NCBI RefSeq assembly: GCF_022113815.1
Contig: NZ_SGOM01000001.1
Location: 124,001-188,000, forward strand
Source of the DNA: Vibrio cincinnatiensis
GTDB taxonomy: Bacteria; Pseudomonadota; Gammaproteobacteria; Enterobacterales; Vibrionaceae
Direction of reading: 5' to 3'
Length of the DNA stretch: 64,000 bases
Below are positions 57,619 through 64,000 of the stretch, one piece after another. A program made the position numbers and the translations under genes. Positions within the stretch are counted from its first letter, which is position 1; each line of letters opens with the position of its first letter. Below the pieces are notes generated by a model. That model did no database searches, was not told the DNA's origin, and saw only the letters and a program-made list of their open reading frames with translations.

Positions 57619-58140
57619 ATGTCAATTATTCTGGGTATTGATCCTGGCTCTCGGATCACCGGCTATGGTGTTATTCGCCAGCAAGGGCGGCACCTCATCT
57701 ATTTAGGGAGCGGTTGTATCCGAACCGCTGATCAAGCATTACCTTTACGGCTAAAACAAATTTATGCTGGAGTCAGTGAAATTATTACTCAGTTTCAGCC
57801 GGATGTCTTTGCCATTGAGCAAGTGTTTATGGCTAAAAATGCCGATTCAGCGCTAAAATTAGGACAAGCGCGAGGGAGTGCGATTGTGGCGGCGGTTAAT
57901 GCCGATTTGCCTGTTCATGAATATGCCGCAAGGTTGATTAAACAAGCCGTTGTTGGGACGGGAGGGGCAGATAAATCTCAAGTTCAGCATATGGTACAAC
58001 AGCTTCTGAAATTACCAGCAAAACCTCAGGCCGACGCTGCTGATGCTTTGGGGGTCGCTATATGTCACGCAAATACTAATAAGACGTTGATCGCTTTGGC
58101 TGGTCAAGTGACCAGTGCCCGTCGAGGGCGTTATCGATAA
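57619..58140 (+). CDS. ruvC: Holliday junction resolvase RuvC
   Basis: 173 aa endonuclease that resolves Holliday junctions with RuvAB. Catalytic acids are visible: D7 in I-L-G-I-D-P-G-S, E in A-I-E-Q-V-F, and the C-terminal [12 protein letters not shown] pair. AGGAATGACTT precedes the start. ruvA begins 105 bp later, with a candidate small ORF in the gap. Confidence 0.97.
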   Translation: MSIILGIDPGSRITGYGVIRQQGRHLIYLGSGCIRTADQALPLRLKQIYAGVSEIITQFQPDVFAIEQVFMAKNADSALKLGQARGSAIVAAVNADLPVHEYAARLIKQAVVGTGGADKSQVQHMVQQLLKLPAKPQADAADALGVAICHANTNKTLIALAGQVTSARRGRYR

Positions 58141-58164
58141 CCCCCATCTTGGACATGGTGATTT

Positions 58165-58227
58165 ATGGAGTTTTACTGGCTATCCATCCAGTTCTTTATT
58201 ATTATCTTCGCCATTAAGCTTGACTGA
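58165..58227 (+). CDS. Candidate 20-aa hydrophobic peptide between ruvC and ruvA
   Basis: An ATG at 58165 opens MEFYWLSIQFFIIIFAIKLD followed by TGA. The middle is almost wholly hydrophobic and would span the membrane once. The ribosome site is poor (GGTGA 3 bases away), and no homologue comes to mind. It may be chance in an AT-rich gap. Confidence 0.25.
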   Translation: MEFYWLSIQFFIIIFAIKLD

Positions 58228-58245
58228 CAAACAAAGGAATTAACC

Positions 58246-58863
58246 GTGATTGGCCGTCTTCGTGGAATATTAATTGAAAAACAACCTCCCCAAGTACTCA
58301 TTGAAGTGGGAGGTATTGGCTATGAAGTACAAATGCCGATGAGCTGTTTCTATGAATTACCCAATTTAGGGGAAGAAGCAATTATCTATACTCATTTTGT
58401 TGTACGTGAAGATGCACAATTACTTTATGGGTTTAATAGTGTAAGCGAGCGGGCTTTATTCCGAGAAGTGATTAAAGCTAACGGTGTCGGCCCCAAAATG
58501 GGGCTGGGAATTCTTTCAGGCATGACTGCCAGTCAGTTTGTCTCTTGTGTTGAGCGTGAAGATATTTCAACCTTAATCAAATTACCCGGTGTCGGTAAAA
58601 AAACAGCTGAACGCTTAGTTGTCGAAATGAAAGATCGCCTAAAAGGATGGGGTACGGGGGATTTATTGACTCCTGCCACTGATGCTGTACCAGCCGATAA
58701 GCGAGTCATGTTATCGGAGCAAAACTCGGAAGAAGAAGCCGTGAGTGCTTTGCTAGCATTAGGGTATAAACCCGCTCAAGCTTCAAAAGCGGTCGCTCAA
58801 GTCGCTAAAGCGGGCATGAGCAGTGAGCAGTTAATCCGCGATGCTTTAAAATCAATGGTTTAA
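58246..58863 (+). CDS. ruvA: Holliday junction branch-migration protein RuvA
   Basis: 205 aa, starting at GTG 58246 with AAGGA 7 bases upstream. RuvA tetramers bind the four-way junction and load RuvB. The OB-fold N-terminal part ([20 protein letters not shown]) is followed by tandem helix-hairpin-helix motifs ([15 protein letters not shown] and [16 protein letters not shown]), an acidic linker and the C-terminal UBA-like domain that contacts RuvB. Confidence 0.97.
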   Translation: MIGRLRGILIEKQPPQVLIEVGGIGYEVQMPMSCFYELPNLGEEAIIYTHFVVREDAQLLYGFNSVSERALFREVIKANGVGPKMGLGILSGMTASQFVSCVEREDISTLIKLPGVGKKTAERLVVEMKDRLKGWGTGDLLTPATDAVPADKRVMLSEQNSEEEAVSALLALGYKPAQASKAVAQVAKAGMSSEQLIRDALKSMV

Positions 58864-58995
58864 TAGCTGACATACCAATGTAGATAAACTTGCTTTTCAC
58901 ACCATGAGTAACAGAGAATTGATGAACGATCTTCTATACTGCGCCCCATGGAGAACAACCGTAACGGTTGCTCCTAACACGATGGATACCTGGTT

Positions 58996-60000
58996 ATGAT
59001 CGAAGCTGATCGCCTGATTGCGCCGATGAACCCTTCCTTTAAAGATGAAGAAGTGATTGATCGTGCGATTCGACCGAAGAAACTCGCTGATTATCAAGGA
59101 CAAGATCACGTTCGCGATCAAATGGAAATCTTTATACAAGCAGCACAAAAACGTCGTGAAGCTCTCGACCATCTTCTGATTTTTGGCCCACCAGGGTTAG
59201 GAAAAACGACGTTAGCTAATATCGTTGCCAATGAAATGGACGTCAACATTCGGACGACATCTGGACCTGTGTTAGAAAAAGCTGGAGATCTTGCTGCACT
59301 TTTGACCAACCTAGAAGAAAACGATGTTTTATTTATTGATGAAATTCATCGTCTAAGCCCAATGGTTGAAGAAGTCCTCTATCCTGCGATGGAAGATTAT
59401 CAATTGGATATTATGATTGGTGAAGGTCCTGCAGCCCGCTCAATCAAAATTGATCTTCCCCCCTTTACTCTGATTGGAGCGACCACTCGCGCCGGTTCAT
59501 TGACATCTCCGTTACGCGATCGCTTTGGCATTGTACAGCGCTTGGAGTATTACAATGTGGCTGATTTACAGCATATTGTGCAGCGGAGCGCTCATCATTT
59601 AGGACTTTCTATGGACTCTGATGGAGCATTAGAAGTGGCCCGTCGTGCTCGAGGAACACCGCGTATCGCTAACCGGTTATTGCGCCGGGTCCGAGATTAT
59701 GCAGAAGTGAAAGGGAATGGTCATATCTGTGCTCAAACAGCAGATAAAGCTCTAGATATGTTGGATGTTGATCACCAAGGGTTTGACTATATGGATAGAA
59801 AACTTTTATTGTCTATCATGGAGAAATTCTCTGGGGGGCCGGTTGGGTTAGATAACTTGGCTGCGGCCATTGGCGAAGAGAAAGATACCATCGAAGATGT
59901 ACTCGAACCTTTCTTGATCCAACAAGGCTATTTACAACGAACACCTCGCGGACGAATAGCAACGGACCGTGCGTATTTGCATTTTGGTCTACAAAAATAG
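58996..60000 (+). CDS. ruvB: Holliday junction branch-migration ATPase RuvB
   Basis: 334 aa AAA+ motor. Walker [10 protein letters not shown] near residues 62-70, Walker B L-F-I-D-E-I-H-R near 110-117, sensor [11 protein letters not shown] and arginine finger region [11 protein letters not shown] 132-bp gap after ruvA contains a small inverted repeat CAACCGTAACGGTTG (near 58957-58971), possibly an operator or attenuator. The start ATG 58996 has a weak ribosome site. Confidence 0.97.
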   Translation: MIEADRLIAPMNPSFKDEEVIDRAIRPKKLADYQGQDHVRDQMEIFIQAAQKRREALDHLLIFGPPGLGKTTLANIVANEMDVNIRTTSGPVLEKAGDLAALLTNLEENDVLFIDEIHRLSPMVEEVLYPAMEDYQLDIMIGEGPAARSIKIDLPPFTLIGATTRAGSLTSPLRDRFGIVQRLEYYNVADLQHIVQRSAHHLGLSMDSDGALEVARRARGTPRIANRLLRRVRDYAEVKGNGHICAQTADKALDMLDVDHQGFDYMDRKLLLSIMEKFSGGPVGLDNLAAAIGEEKDTIEDVLEPFLIQQGYLQRTPRGRIATDRAYLHFGLQK

Positions 60001-60180
60001 TGTGAACATCAGGTTGGCTACTGAGGAAAAGAAACATTTCTAAATATATGTCACATTTTGGCATATTTCTTAAATTTATCATTCGTAATAACTTTTGGGT
60101 TAGTGTTAACCCATTGTGTTGAATGTGTGCTTTTGTTTATTTATTTTTGATCCTGTTTAAACGACAAAACAGCATCTTTG

Positions 60181-60194
60181 TTGATCTGTATCAT
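60181..60194 (+). promoter_or_regulatory. FNR-like box 1 upstream of cydA
   Basis: TTGAT-CTGT-ATCAT matches 9 of 10 defined FNR positions. It lies 37 bp before the second box (start to end spacing). Confidence 0.65.
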
Positions 60195-60230
60195 TTTGTT
60201 GCTTTTTTAACCGACATGTGACAATAAAAA

Positions 60231-60244
60231 TTGATTTAAATCAA
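60231..60244 (+). promoter_or_regulatory. FNR box 2 upstream of cydA (perfect match)
   Basis: TTGAT-TTAA-ATCAA is a perfect palindromic FNR consensus. It is about 215 bp before the cydA start. Confidence 0.8.
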
Positions 60245-60458
60245 AGCGTTTTATACGAACAAACCTTTTGAAACTCAAGGGTTTTGGAAGTAGTATTAGT
60301 CCCAGCTATATTAGCTGATGCTTAACAATTAACTAACCACAATGGTACATAAAAGCAACAATTTCGTGCAAAAAGTTAACAGTTGATATGGGCTGTTAAC
60401 CTGTGCTTGTTGTTGCATTATGTCAAAAGTGTCATTCAGCCGACACAAAGGAGTTACC

Positions 60459-62045
60459 ATGATTGATGTTGTTGATCTATCGCGGTTGCAGTTTGCACTG
60501 ACAGCGATGTATCACTTCTTGTTCGTTCCACTGACTTTAGGAATGGCATTTCTACTTGCCATTATGGAGTCGCTCTATGTAATGACTGATAAGCAAATCT
60601 ATAAGGACATGACAAAGTTCTGGGGTAAGCTTTTTGGGATCAACTTTGCTCTGGGTGTGGCTACAGGCCTAACTATGGAGTTCCAGTTCGGCACGAACTG
60701 GTCTTATTATTCACACTATGTAGGCGATATTTTTGGAGCTCCGCTTGCCATTGAAGCGCTGGTCGCTTTCTTCTTAGAATCAACCTTTGTCGGTTTGTTC
60801 TTCTTTGGCTGGGATCGTCTCTCTAAACGCCAACACTTAACCGTAACTTGGTTGGTGGCCTTAGGTTCAAACTTCTCTGCTTTATGGATTCTCGTCGCTA
60901 ACGGCTGGATGCAAAACCCAGTAGGGGCTGAGTTTAATTTCGAGACTATGCGGATGGAGATGGTTAGCTTTGCTGAGGTTGTTCTCAACCCTGTCGCACA
61001 AGTTAAGTTTGTTCATACTGTGGCGTCTGGTTACACCACGGGAGCGATGTTTATTCTTGGGATCAGCGCTTACTACTTATTAAAAGGCCGTGATGTTGCG
61101 TTTGCTCGCCGCTCATTTGCAATTGCCGCTTCTTTTGGTATGGCCGCGATTCTTTCCGTGATTGTATTGGGGGATGAATCTGGTTATGAGCTGGGTGATG
61201 TTCAACGCGTGAAATTAGCCGCGATTGAATCTGAATGGCATACTGAGCCTGCACCGGCCGCTTTCACCTTGTTTGGTCTACCAAACCAAGAAACCATGCA
61301 AACCGATTATGCGATTAAGATCCCTTATGTGATGGGAATTATCGCCACTCGTTCTTTAGATAAAGAAGTAACAGGCCTGCGTGATTTACGTGAAGAGCAC
61401 ATCGATCGTATTCGCAATGGTATGTATGCCTATGAATTGTTGCAAACACTGCGTGCTGGAGATAAATCTGATGAAAATATCCAAGCATTTAACGAAGTGA
61501 AGAATGACCTTGGTTATGGTCTGTTGCTCAAGCGTTATACCGAACAGGTTTCTGATGCAACAGAAGAGCAGATCCAAGCAGCGGCAGATGATTCTATTCC
61601 AACCGTATGGCCACTATTTTGGTCATTCCGTCTTATGGTTGGTTGTGGCTTTATTATGCTGTTTGTCTTCGGAGCCGCCTTTATTCAAACTTGTCGTCAA
61701 AAAATCGAACACAAACCTTGGGTGTTGAAAGCTGCACTTTGCAGTATTCCTCTACCATGGATTGCGATTGAAGCGGGTTGGTTTGTTGCTGAATATGGTC
61801 GTCAGCCATGGGCAGTCGGTGAAATTTTACCGGTTAATATTGCCGCTTCTGCGCTCACAGCTAGTCAAATCTGGACATCGCTGTTTGCTATTCTAGCGCT
61901 GTACACCGCATTCTTAATTGCTGAAGTTTATTTAATGGTGAAGTTTGCTCGTAAAGGACCAAGCAGCCTGAAAACTGGCCGCTACCATTTCGAACAACAT
62001 GGCAACTCTGTTGAAGATAACGTCAACCGTCAAGTAGAAGCCTAG
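60459..62045 (+). CDS. cydA: Cytochrome bd ubiquinol oxidase subunit I
   Basis: Heme-bearing subunit of the high-affinity quinol:O2 oxidoreductase. 528 aa from ATG 60459, with AAGGAG 5 bases upstream; the frame is open to 60420 but lacks support. The start [20 protein letters not shown] holds the heme b595 axial His19; [12 protein letters not shown] and [16 protein letters not shown] are the typical TM motifs. The Q-loop (about 240-380) is of the long type, as in E. coli bd-I, and includes [13 protein letters not shown]. First gene of cydABX-ybgE. Confidence 0.98.
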   Translation: MIDVVDLSRLQFALTAMYHFLFVPLTLGMAFLLAIMESLYVMTDKQIYKDMTKFWGKLFGINFALGVATGLTMEFQFGTNWSYYSHYVGDIFGAPLAIEALVAFFLESTFVGLFFFGWDRLSKRQHLTVTWLVALGSNFSALWILVANGWMQNPVGAEFNFETMRMEMVSFAEVVLNPVAQVKFVHTVASGYTTGAMFILGISAYYLLKGRDVAFARRSFAIAASFGMAAILSVIVLGDESGYELGDVQRVKLAAIESEWHTEPAPAAFTLFGLPNQETMQTDYAIKIPYVMGIIATRSLDKEVTGLRDLREEHIDRIRNGMYAYELLQTLRAGDKSDENIQAFNEVKNDLGYGLLLKRYTEQVSDATEEQIQAAADDSIPTVWPLFWSFRLMVGCGFIMLFVFGAAFIQTCRQKIEHKPWVLKAALCSIPLPWIAIEAGWFVAEYGRQPWAVGEILPVNIAASALTASQIWTSLFAILALYTAFLIAEVYLMVKFARKGPSSLKTGRYHFEQHGNSVEDNVNRQVEA

Positions 62046-62061
62046 CCAAGGAGAAAGCAAT

Positions 62062-63198
62062 ATGTTTGATTACGAAATCTTACGACTGATCTGGTGGGTG
62101 CTGATCGGCGTTCTACTAGTAGGTTTTGCCATTACAGATGGCTTTGATATGGGAGTGGGGGCTCTGGTTCCTGTTCTGGGGAAAAATGATTCAGAACGTC
62201 GAGTCATGATTAACTCTATTGCTCCACACTGGGATGGGAACCAAGTTTGGCTAATCACGGCGGGGGGGGCGTTGTTTGCTGCTTGGCCGTTGGTTTATGC
62301 AACGTCATTTTCAGGCTTCTATCTTGCGATGATTCTGACCTTAGCTGCCCTTTGGTTGCGTCCGATTGGGTTGGACTATCGTTCAAAAATTGAAGACCCA
62401 AGATGGCGTAACACATGGGATATCTGCATTTCGATCAGTGGTTTTGTTCCGCCTATTATTTTTGGTGTGGCTTTTGGTAATTTATTGCAAGGTGTTCCAT
62501 TCCAATTAAATGAATTAATCATGCCTAGTTACCATGGTTCATTTTTTGGCTTATTGAATCCATTTGCGCTTGTGTGTGGCTTAGTTAGCTTGTCTATGAT
62601 TTTGATGCAAGGTTCAGCTTGGCTACAAATGAAAACAACGGGTGATCTGCATGCACGTGCGCGCCTAACTGCTCAATTAACGGGTTTGTTAACCTGTATC
62701 CTATTTGTTGCCGCTGGTTTTTGGGTACAAAATATGGATGGTTATGTTGTGGTGAGTGCAATTGATGGTGCGGCTGCCTCAAACCCACTGAATAAAGAAG
62801 TGGTTCGTGAAACGGGTGCTTGGATGCATAACTTTGAAATTTATCCAATTTTATGGTTAGCCCCTGCACTTGGTGTATTCATGCCACTCTTTGCAGTACT
62901 GGCGTCTCGCTTTGAAAAAGGGGCATTAGCTTTCCTTACCTCTAGCCTAGGGAATGCGGGTGTTATCTTTACTGCAGGGTTTGCTATGTTCCCATTTGTT
63001 ATGCCATCAAGCTTAGTACCAAGCCACAGTTTAACCATGTGGGATTCGACATCGAGTGAACTGACTCTAAATGTGATGACATTTATCGCGTTTGTTATGG
63101 TGCCTATTATTCTGGCTTATACAGCATGGTCTTACTATAAAATGTTCGGTCGCTTGGATGACAAGTACATCGAAGACAATAAAAACTCACTTTACTAA
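62062..63198 (+). CDS. cydB: Cytochrome bd ubiquinol oxidase subunit II
   Basis: 378 aa integral membrane subunit. It starts MFDYEILRLIWWVLIGVLLV with conserved GFDMGVGAL (residues 28-36), APHWDGNQVWLITAGGALFAAWP, and several TM helices. AAGGAG lies 8-9 bases before the ATG. A run of eight G (62272-62279) lies in the coding sequence. Confidence 0.98.
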   Translation: MFDYEILRLIWWVLIGVLLVGFAITDGFDMGVGALVPVLGKNDSERRVMINSIAPHWDGNQVWLITAGGALFAAWPLVYATSFSGFYLAMILTLAALWLRPIGLDYRSKIEDPRWRNTWDICISISGFVPPIIFGVAFGNLLQGVPFQLNELIMPSYHGSFFGLLNPFALVCGLVSLSMILMQGSAWLQMKTTGDLHARARLTAQLTGLLTCILFVAAGFWVQNMDGYVVVSAIDGAAASNPLNKEVVRETGAWMHNFEIYPILWLAPALGVFMPLFAVLASRFEKGALAFLTSSLGNAGVIFTAGFAMFPFVMPSSLVPSHSLTMWDSTSSELTLNVMTFIAFVMVPIILAYTAWSYYKMFGRLDDKYIEDNKNSLY

Positions 63199-63209
63199 GG
63201 AGCGAAACG

Positions 63210-63317
63210 ATGTGGTATTTTGCATGGATTCTTGGTGTTTTGCTGGCATGTGCTTTTGGCATCATCAACGCTCTTTGGTTAGAGCACAGTGAAATGATGG
63301 ATAAAGATAGTGAATAA
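63210..63317 (+). CDS. cydX: Cytochrome bd small subunit CydX
   Basis: A 35-aa single-TM protein, MWYFAWILGVLLACAFGIIN..., matching CydX, which stabilises the hemes of the bd oxidase. AAGGAG lies 7 bases upstream. Its tail overlaps the next gene start by 8 bp. Confidence 0.95.
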   Translation: MWYFAWILGVLLACAFGIINALWLEHSEMMDKDSE

Positions 63318-63615
63318 TGCTTCTATTCAGCTGACCAAACTGCATCAGCCAATAGATAAAATCTTATTTAAGATGTTGTCTATCCTGCTCGGGTTTTATC
63401 ATGTTGCGATGGTAATGTGGGATCCTGAAGCTTATGCGGTGAGTATTGGTGGGTTTAATGCACTAGTTGCTCCATTACTGATTTGGGCAATATGCTCAAG
63501 TATGGTGTTTGGTGTCGGCTTTAAACCTCGCAGCTGGGTTTGGCAGATTTTTTTCAGCCCTTATTTTTCACTACCGATTATGATGAGTTTTTTGTTAGTT
63601 CGCTTGACGGGGTAG
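63310..63615 (+). CDS. ybgE: YbgE, cyd operon membrane protein
   Basis: 101 aa, starting at GTG 63310 inside the cydX tail. Three hydrophobic segments (about 22-38, 46-66 and 78-96); the HVAMVMWDPEAYAVSIGGFNAL stretch is family-typical. YbgE accompanies cydABX in enterics and vibrios; its own biochemical role is not established. A strong terminator follows. Confidence 0.9.
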   Translation: MNNASIQLTKLHQPIDKILFKMLSILLGFYHVAMVMWDPEAYAVSIGGFNALVAPLLIWAICSSMVFGVGFKPRSWVWQIFFSPYFSLPIMMSFLLVRLTG

Positions 63616-63657
63616 CCGTTACGGATTATTAGTCAACTCGTTAATACCGAGTAAATG

Positions 63658-63692
63658 ATAGCGTTGTCTCTTTGAGGTAACGCTATTTTTTT
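63658..63692 (+). terminator. Terminator of the cydABX-ybgE operon
   Basis: A 13-bp stem with two wobbles (arms 63658-63670 and 63674-63686), outer part ATAGCGTT/AACGCTAT, loop TTT, followed by TTTTTT. Confidence 0.93.
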
Positions 63693-63795
63693 ATCAAATC
63701 CCAATAAAATCTTACGCTTCAGTTTGTACTTACAACAAAGAGATGCGGTATAGTACCAAGCTAAACTTCCCTATGTTTGATGCGGAAATGGCGAA

Positions 63796-64000
63796 ATGAT
63801 ACAAGTGTTCGATTGGCCTATCACTATTTACTATGAAGATACGGATGCTGGAGGCGTGGTTTACCATGCTAACTATCTTAAATTCTTTGAGCGTGCTAGA
63901 ACGGAAATGCTGCGTTCGCTGGGCGTGTCACAACACACCTTACTGGAACAAAATCTTGGCTTTGTGGTCCGACATGCGGATATCGATTTTTTGCGAGCTG
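63796..64000 (+). CDS. ybgC: YbgC acyl-CoA thioesterase, partial at window edge
   Basis: First 68 codons of the tol-pal operon's hotdog-fold thioesterase; the rest lies beyond the window. [20 protein letters not shown] then [17 protein letters not shown] carries the 4HBT catalytic Asp (Y-E-D-T-D) and the active-site Y-H-A-N. In enterics ybgC opens ybgC-tolQRAB-pal. The ATG at 63796 has only a weak purine-rich upstream (GGAAATGGCGAA). The promoter should be in 63693-63795, where TATAGT at about 63751 is a -10 candidate. Confidence 0.93.
   Translation, partial: MIQVFDWPITIYYEDTDAGGVVYHANYLKFFERARTEMLRSLGVSQHTLLEQNLGFVVRHADIDFLRA

Larger units (their letters stand above)
60001..60458 (+). promoter_or_regulatory. 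458-bp cydA control region
   Basis: No gene is seen here. The region contains two FNR boxes (60181-60194 and 60231-60244), a perfect 8-bp inverted repeat GTTAACAG-N10-CTGTTAAC (60375-60400) and several TGTTAA elements such as near 60105, which resemble ArcA half-sites. In E. coli cydAB is controlled by ArcA (activation) and FNR (repression), so the pieces fit. Confidence 0.65.

Noticed and set aside
1..64000. Genomic island, prophage or insertion sequence
   Set aside because: No integrase, transposase, terminal repeats, tRNA target or abrupt change in gene style is seen; gene order is that of vibrio core chromosome.

Overview
This window looks like a piece of Vibrionaceae core chromosome, most like the Vibrio genus. 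The reasons are the gene content and order: hinT-lipoproteins-ycfL-lpoB-thiK-ycfP-ndh, csiV-mfd-PilZ-lolCDE, comEC-msbA-lpxK-ycaR-kdsB, the spoVR/yeaH/yeaG set, pflB/pflA, an amino-acid ABC transporter, xthA, priC, dinG, a porin with an OmpU/OmpT-type signal peptide, lpxH-ppiB/cysS, ruvCAB and cydABX-ybgE-ybgC. From memory this runs parallel to one contiguous block of the V. cholerae large chromosome. The species cannot be fixed from the sequence alone. I see no rRNA, tRNA, insertion sequence, integrase, prophage or CRISPR array.

Left part (1-17.4 kb). A partial VC1899-type CARF-plus-nuclease gene (minus strand) lies next to a chemoreceptor (minus strand). A plus-strand run follows from hinT through three lipoproteins (one of them LpoB, activator of PBP1b), a thiamine-kinase-like protein, YcfP and the NADH dehydrogenase Ndh. 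Two tandem alpha/beta-hydrolase-like paralogues of unknown function come next, then a GNAT acetyltransferase gene broken by a frameshift, csiV, mfd and a PilZ-like gene.

Middle (17.5-37.6 kb). This is an envelope-biogenesis region: the lipoprotein exporter LolCDE, a Kef-type K+/H+ antiporter with its ancillary oxidoreductase, a DUF2062 protein divergent from ComEC, and the LPS genes msbA-lpxK-ycaR-kdsB. The stress-kinase operon yeaG-yeaH-spoVR, an OmpV/MipA protein, YfbU and pyruvate formate-lyase activase follow.

Right part (37.8-64 kb). It holds pflB, a DUF3360 membrane protein, a four-gene basic amino-acid ABC transporter, xthA, a TSUP permease-priC-rsmS operon, dinG, the porin, a DUF2057 protein, ychJ, an EAL-HDOD protein, lpxH-ppiB, cysS, ruvC-ruvA-ruvB and the cytochrome bd operon cydABX-ybgE, then the start of ybgC (head of the tol-pal operon).

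How it fits together. Several units belong to the aerobic/anaerobic switch (ndh, pflB/pflA, cydABX). Near-perfect FNR boxes (TTGAT-N4-ATCAA) lie upstream of ndh and cydA, and a close match lies upstream of the DUF3360 gene. Envelope construction is the other theme: LpoB, CsiV, LolCDE, MsbA, LpxK, KdsB, LpxH and the start of tol-pal. The least explained items are the stand-alone CARF-nuclease, the tandem hydrolase pair, the DUF3360 permease beside pflB, a 20-bp perfect inverted repeat between kdsB and spoVR, and a candidate 20-residue hydrophobic peptide between ruvC and ruvA. No obviously new multi-gene system is visible; most of the window is ordinary core genome.
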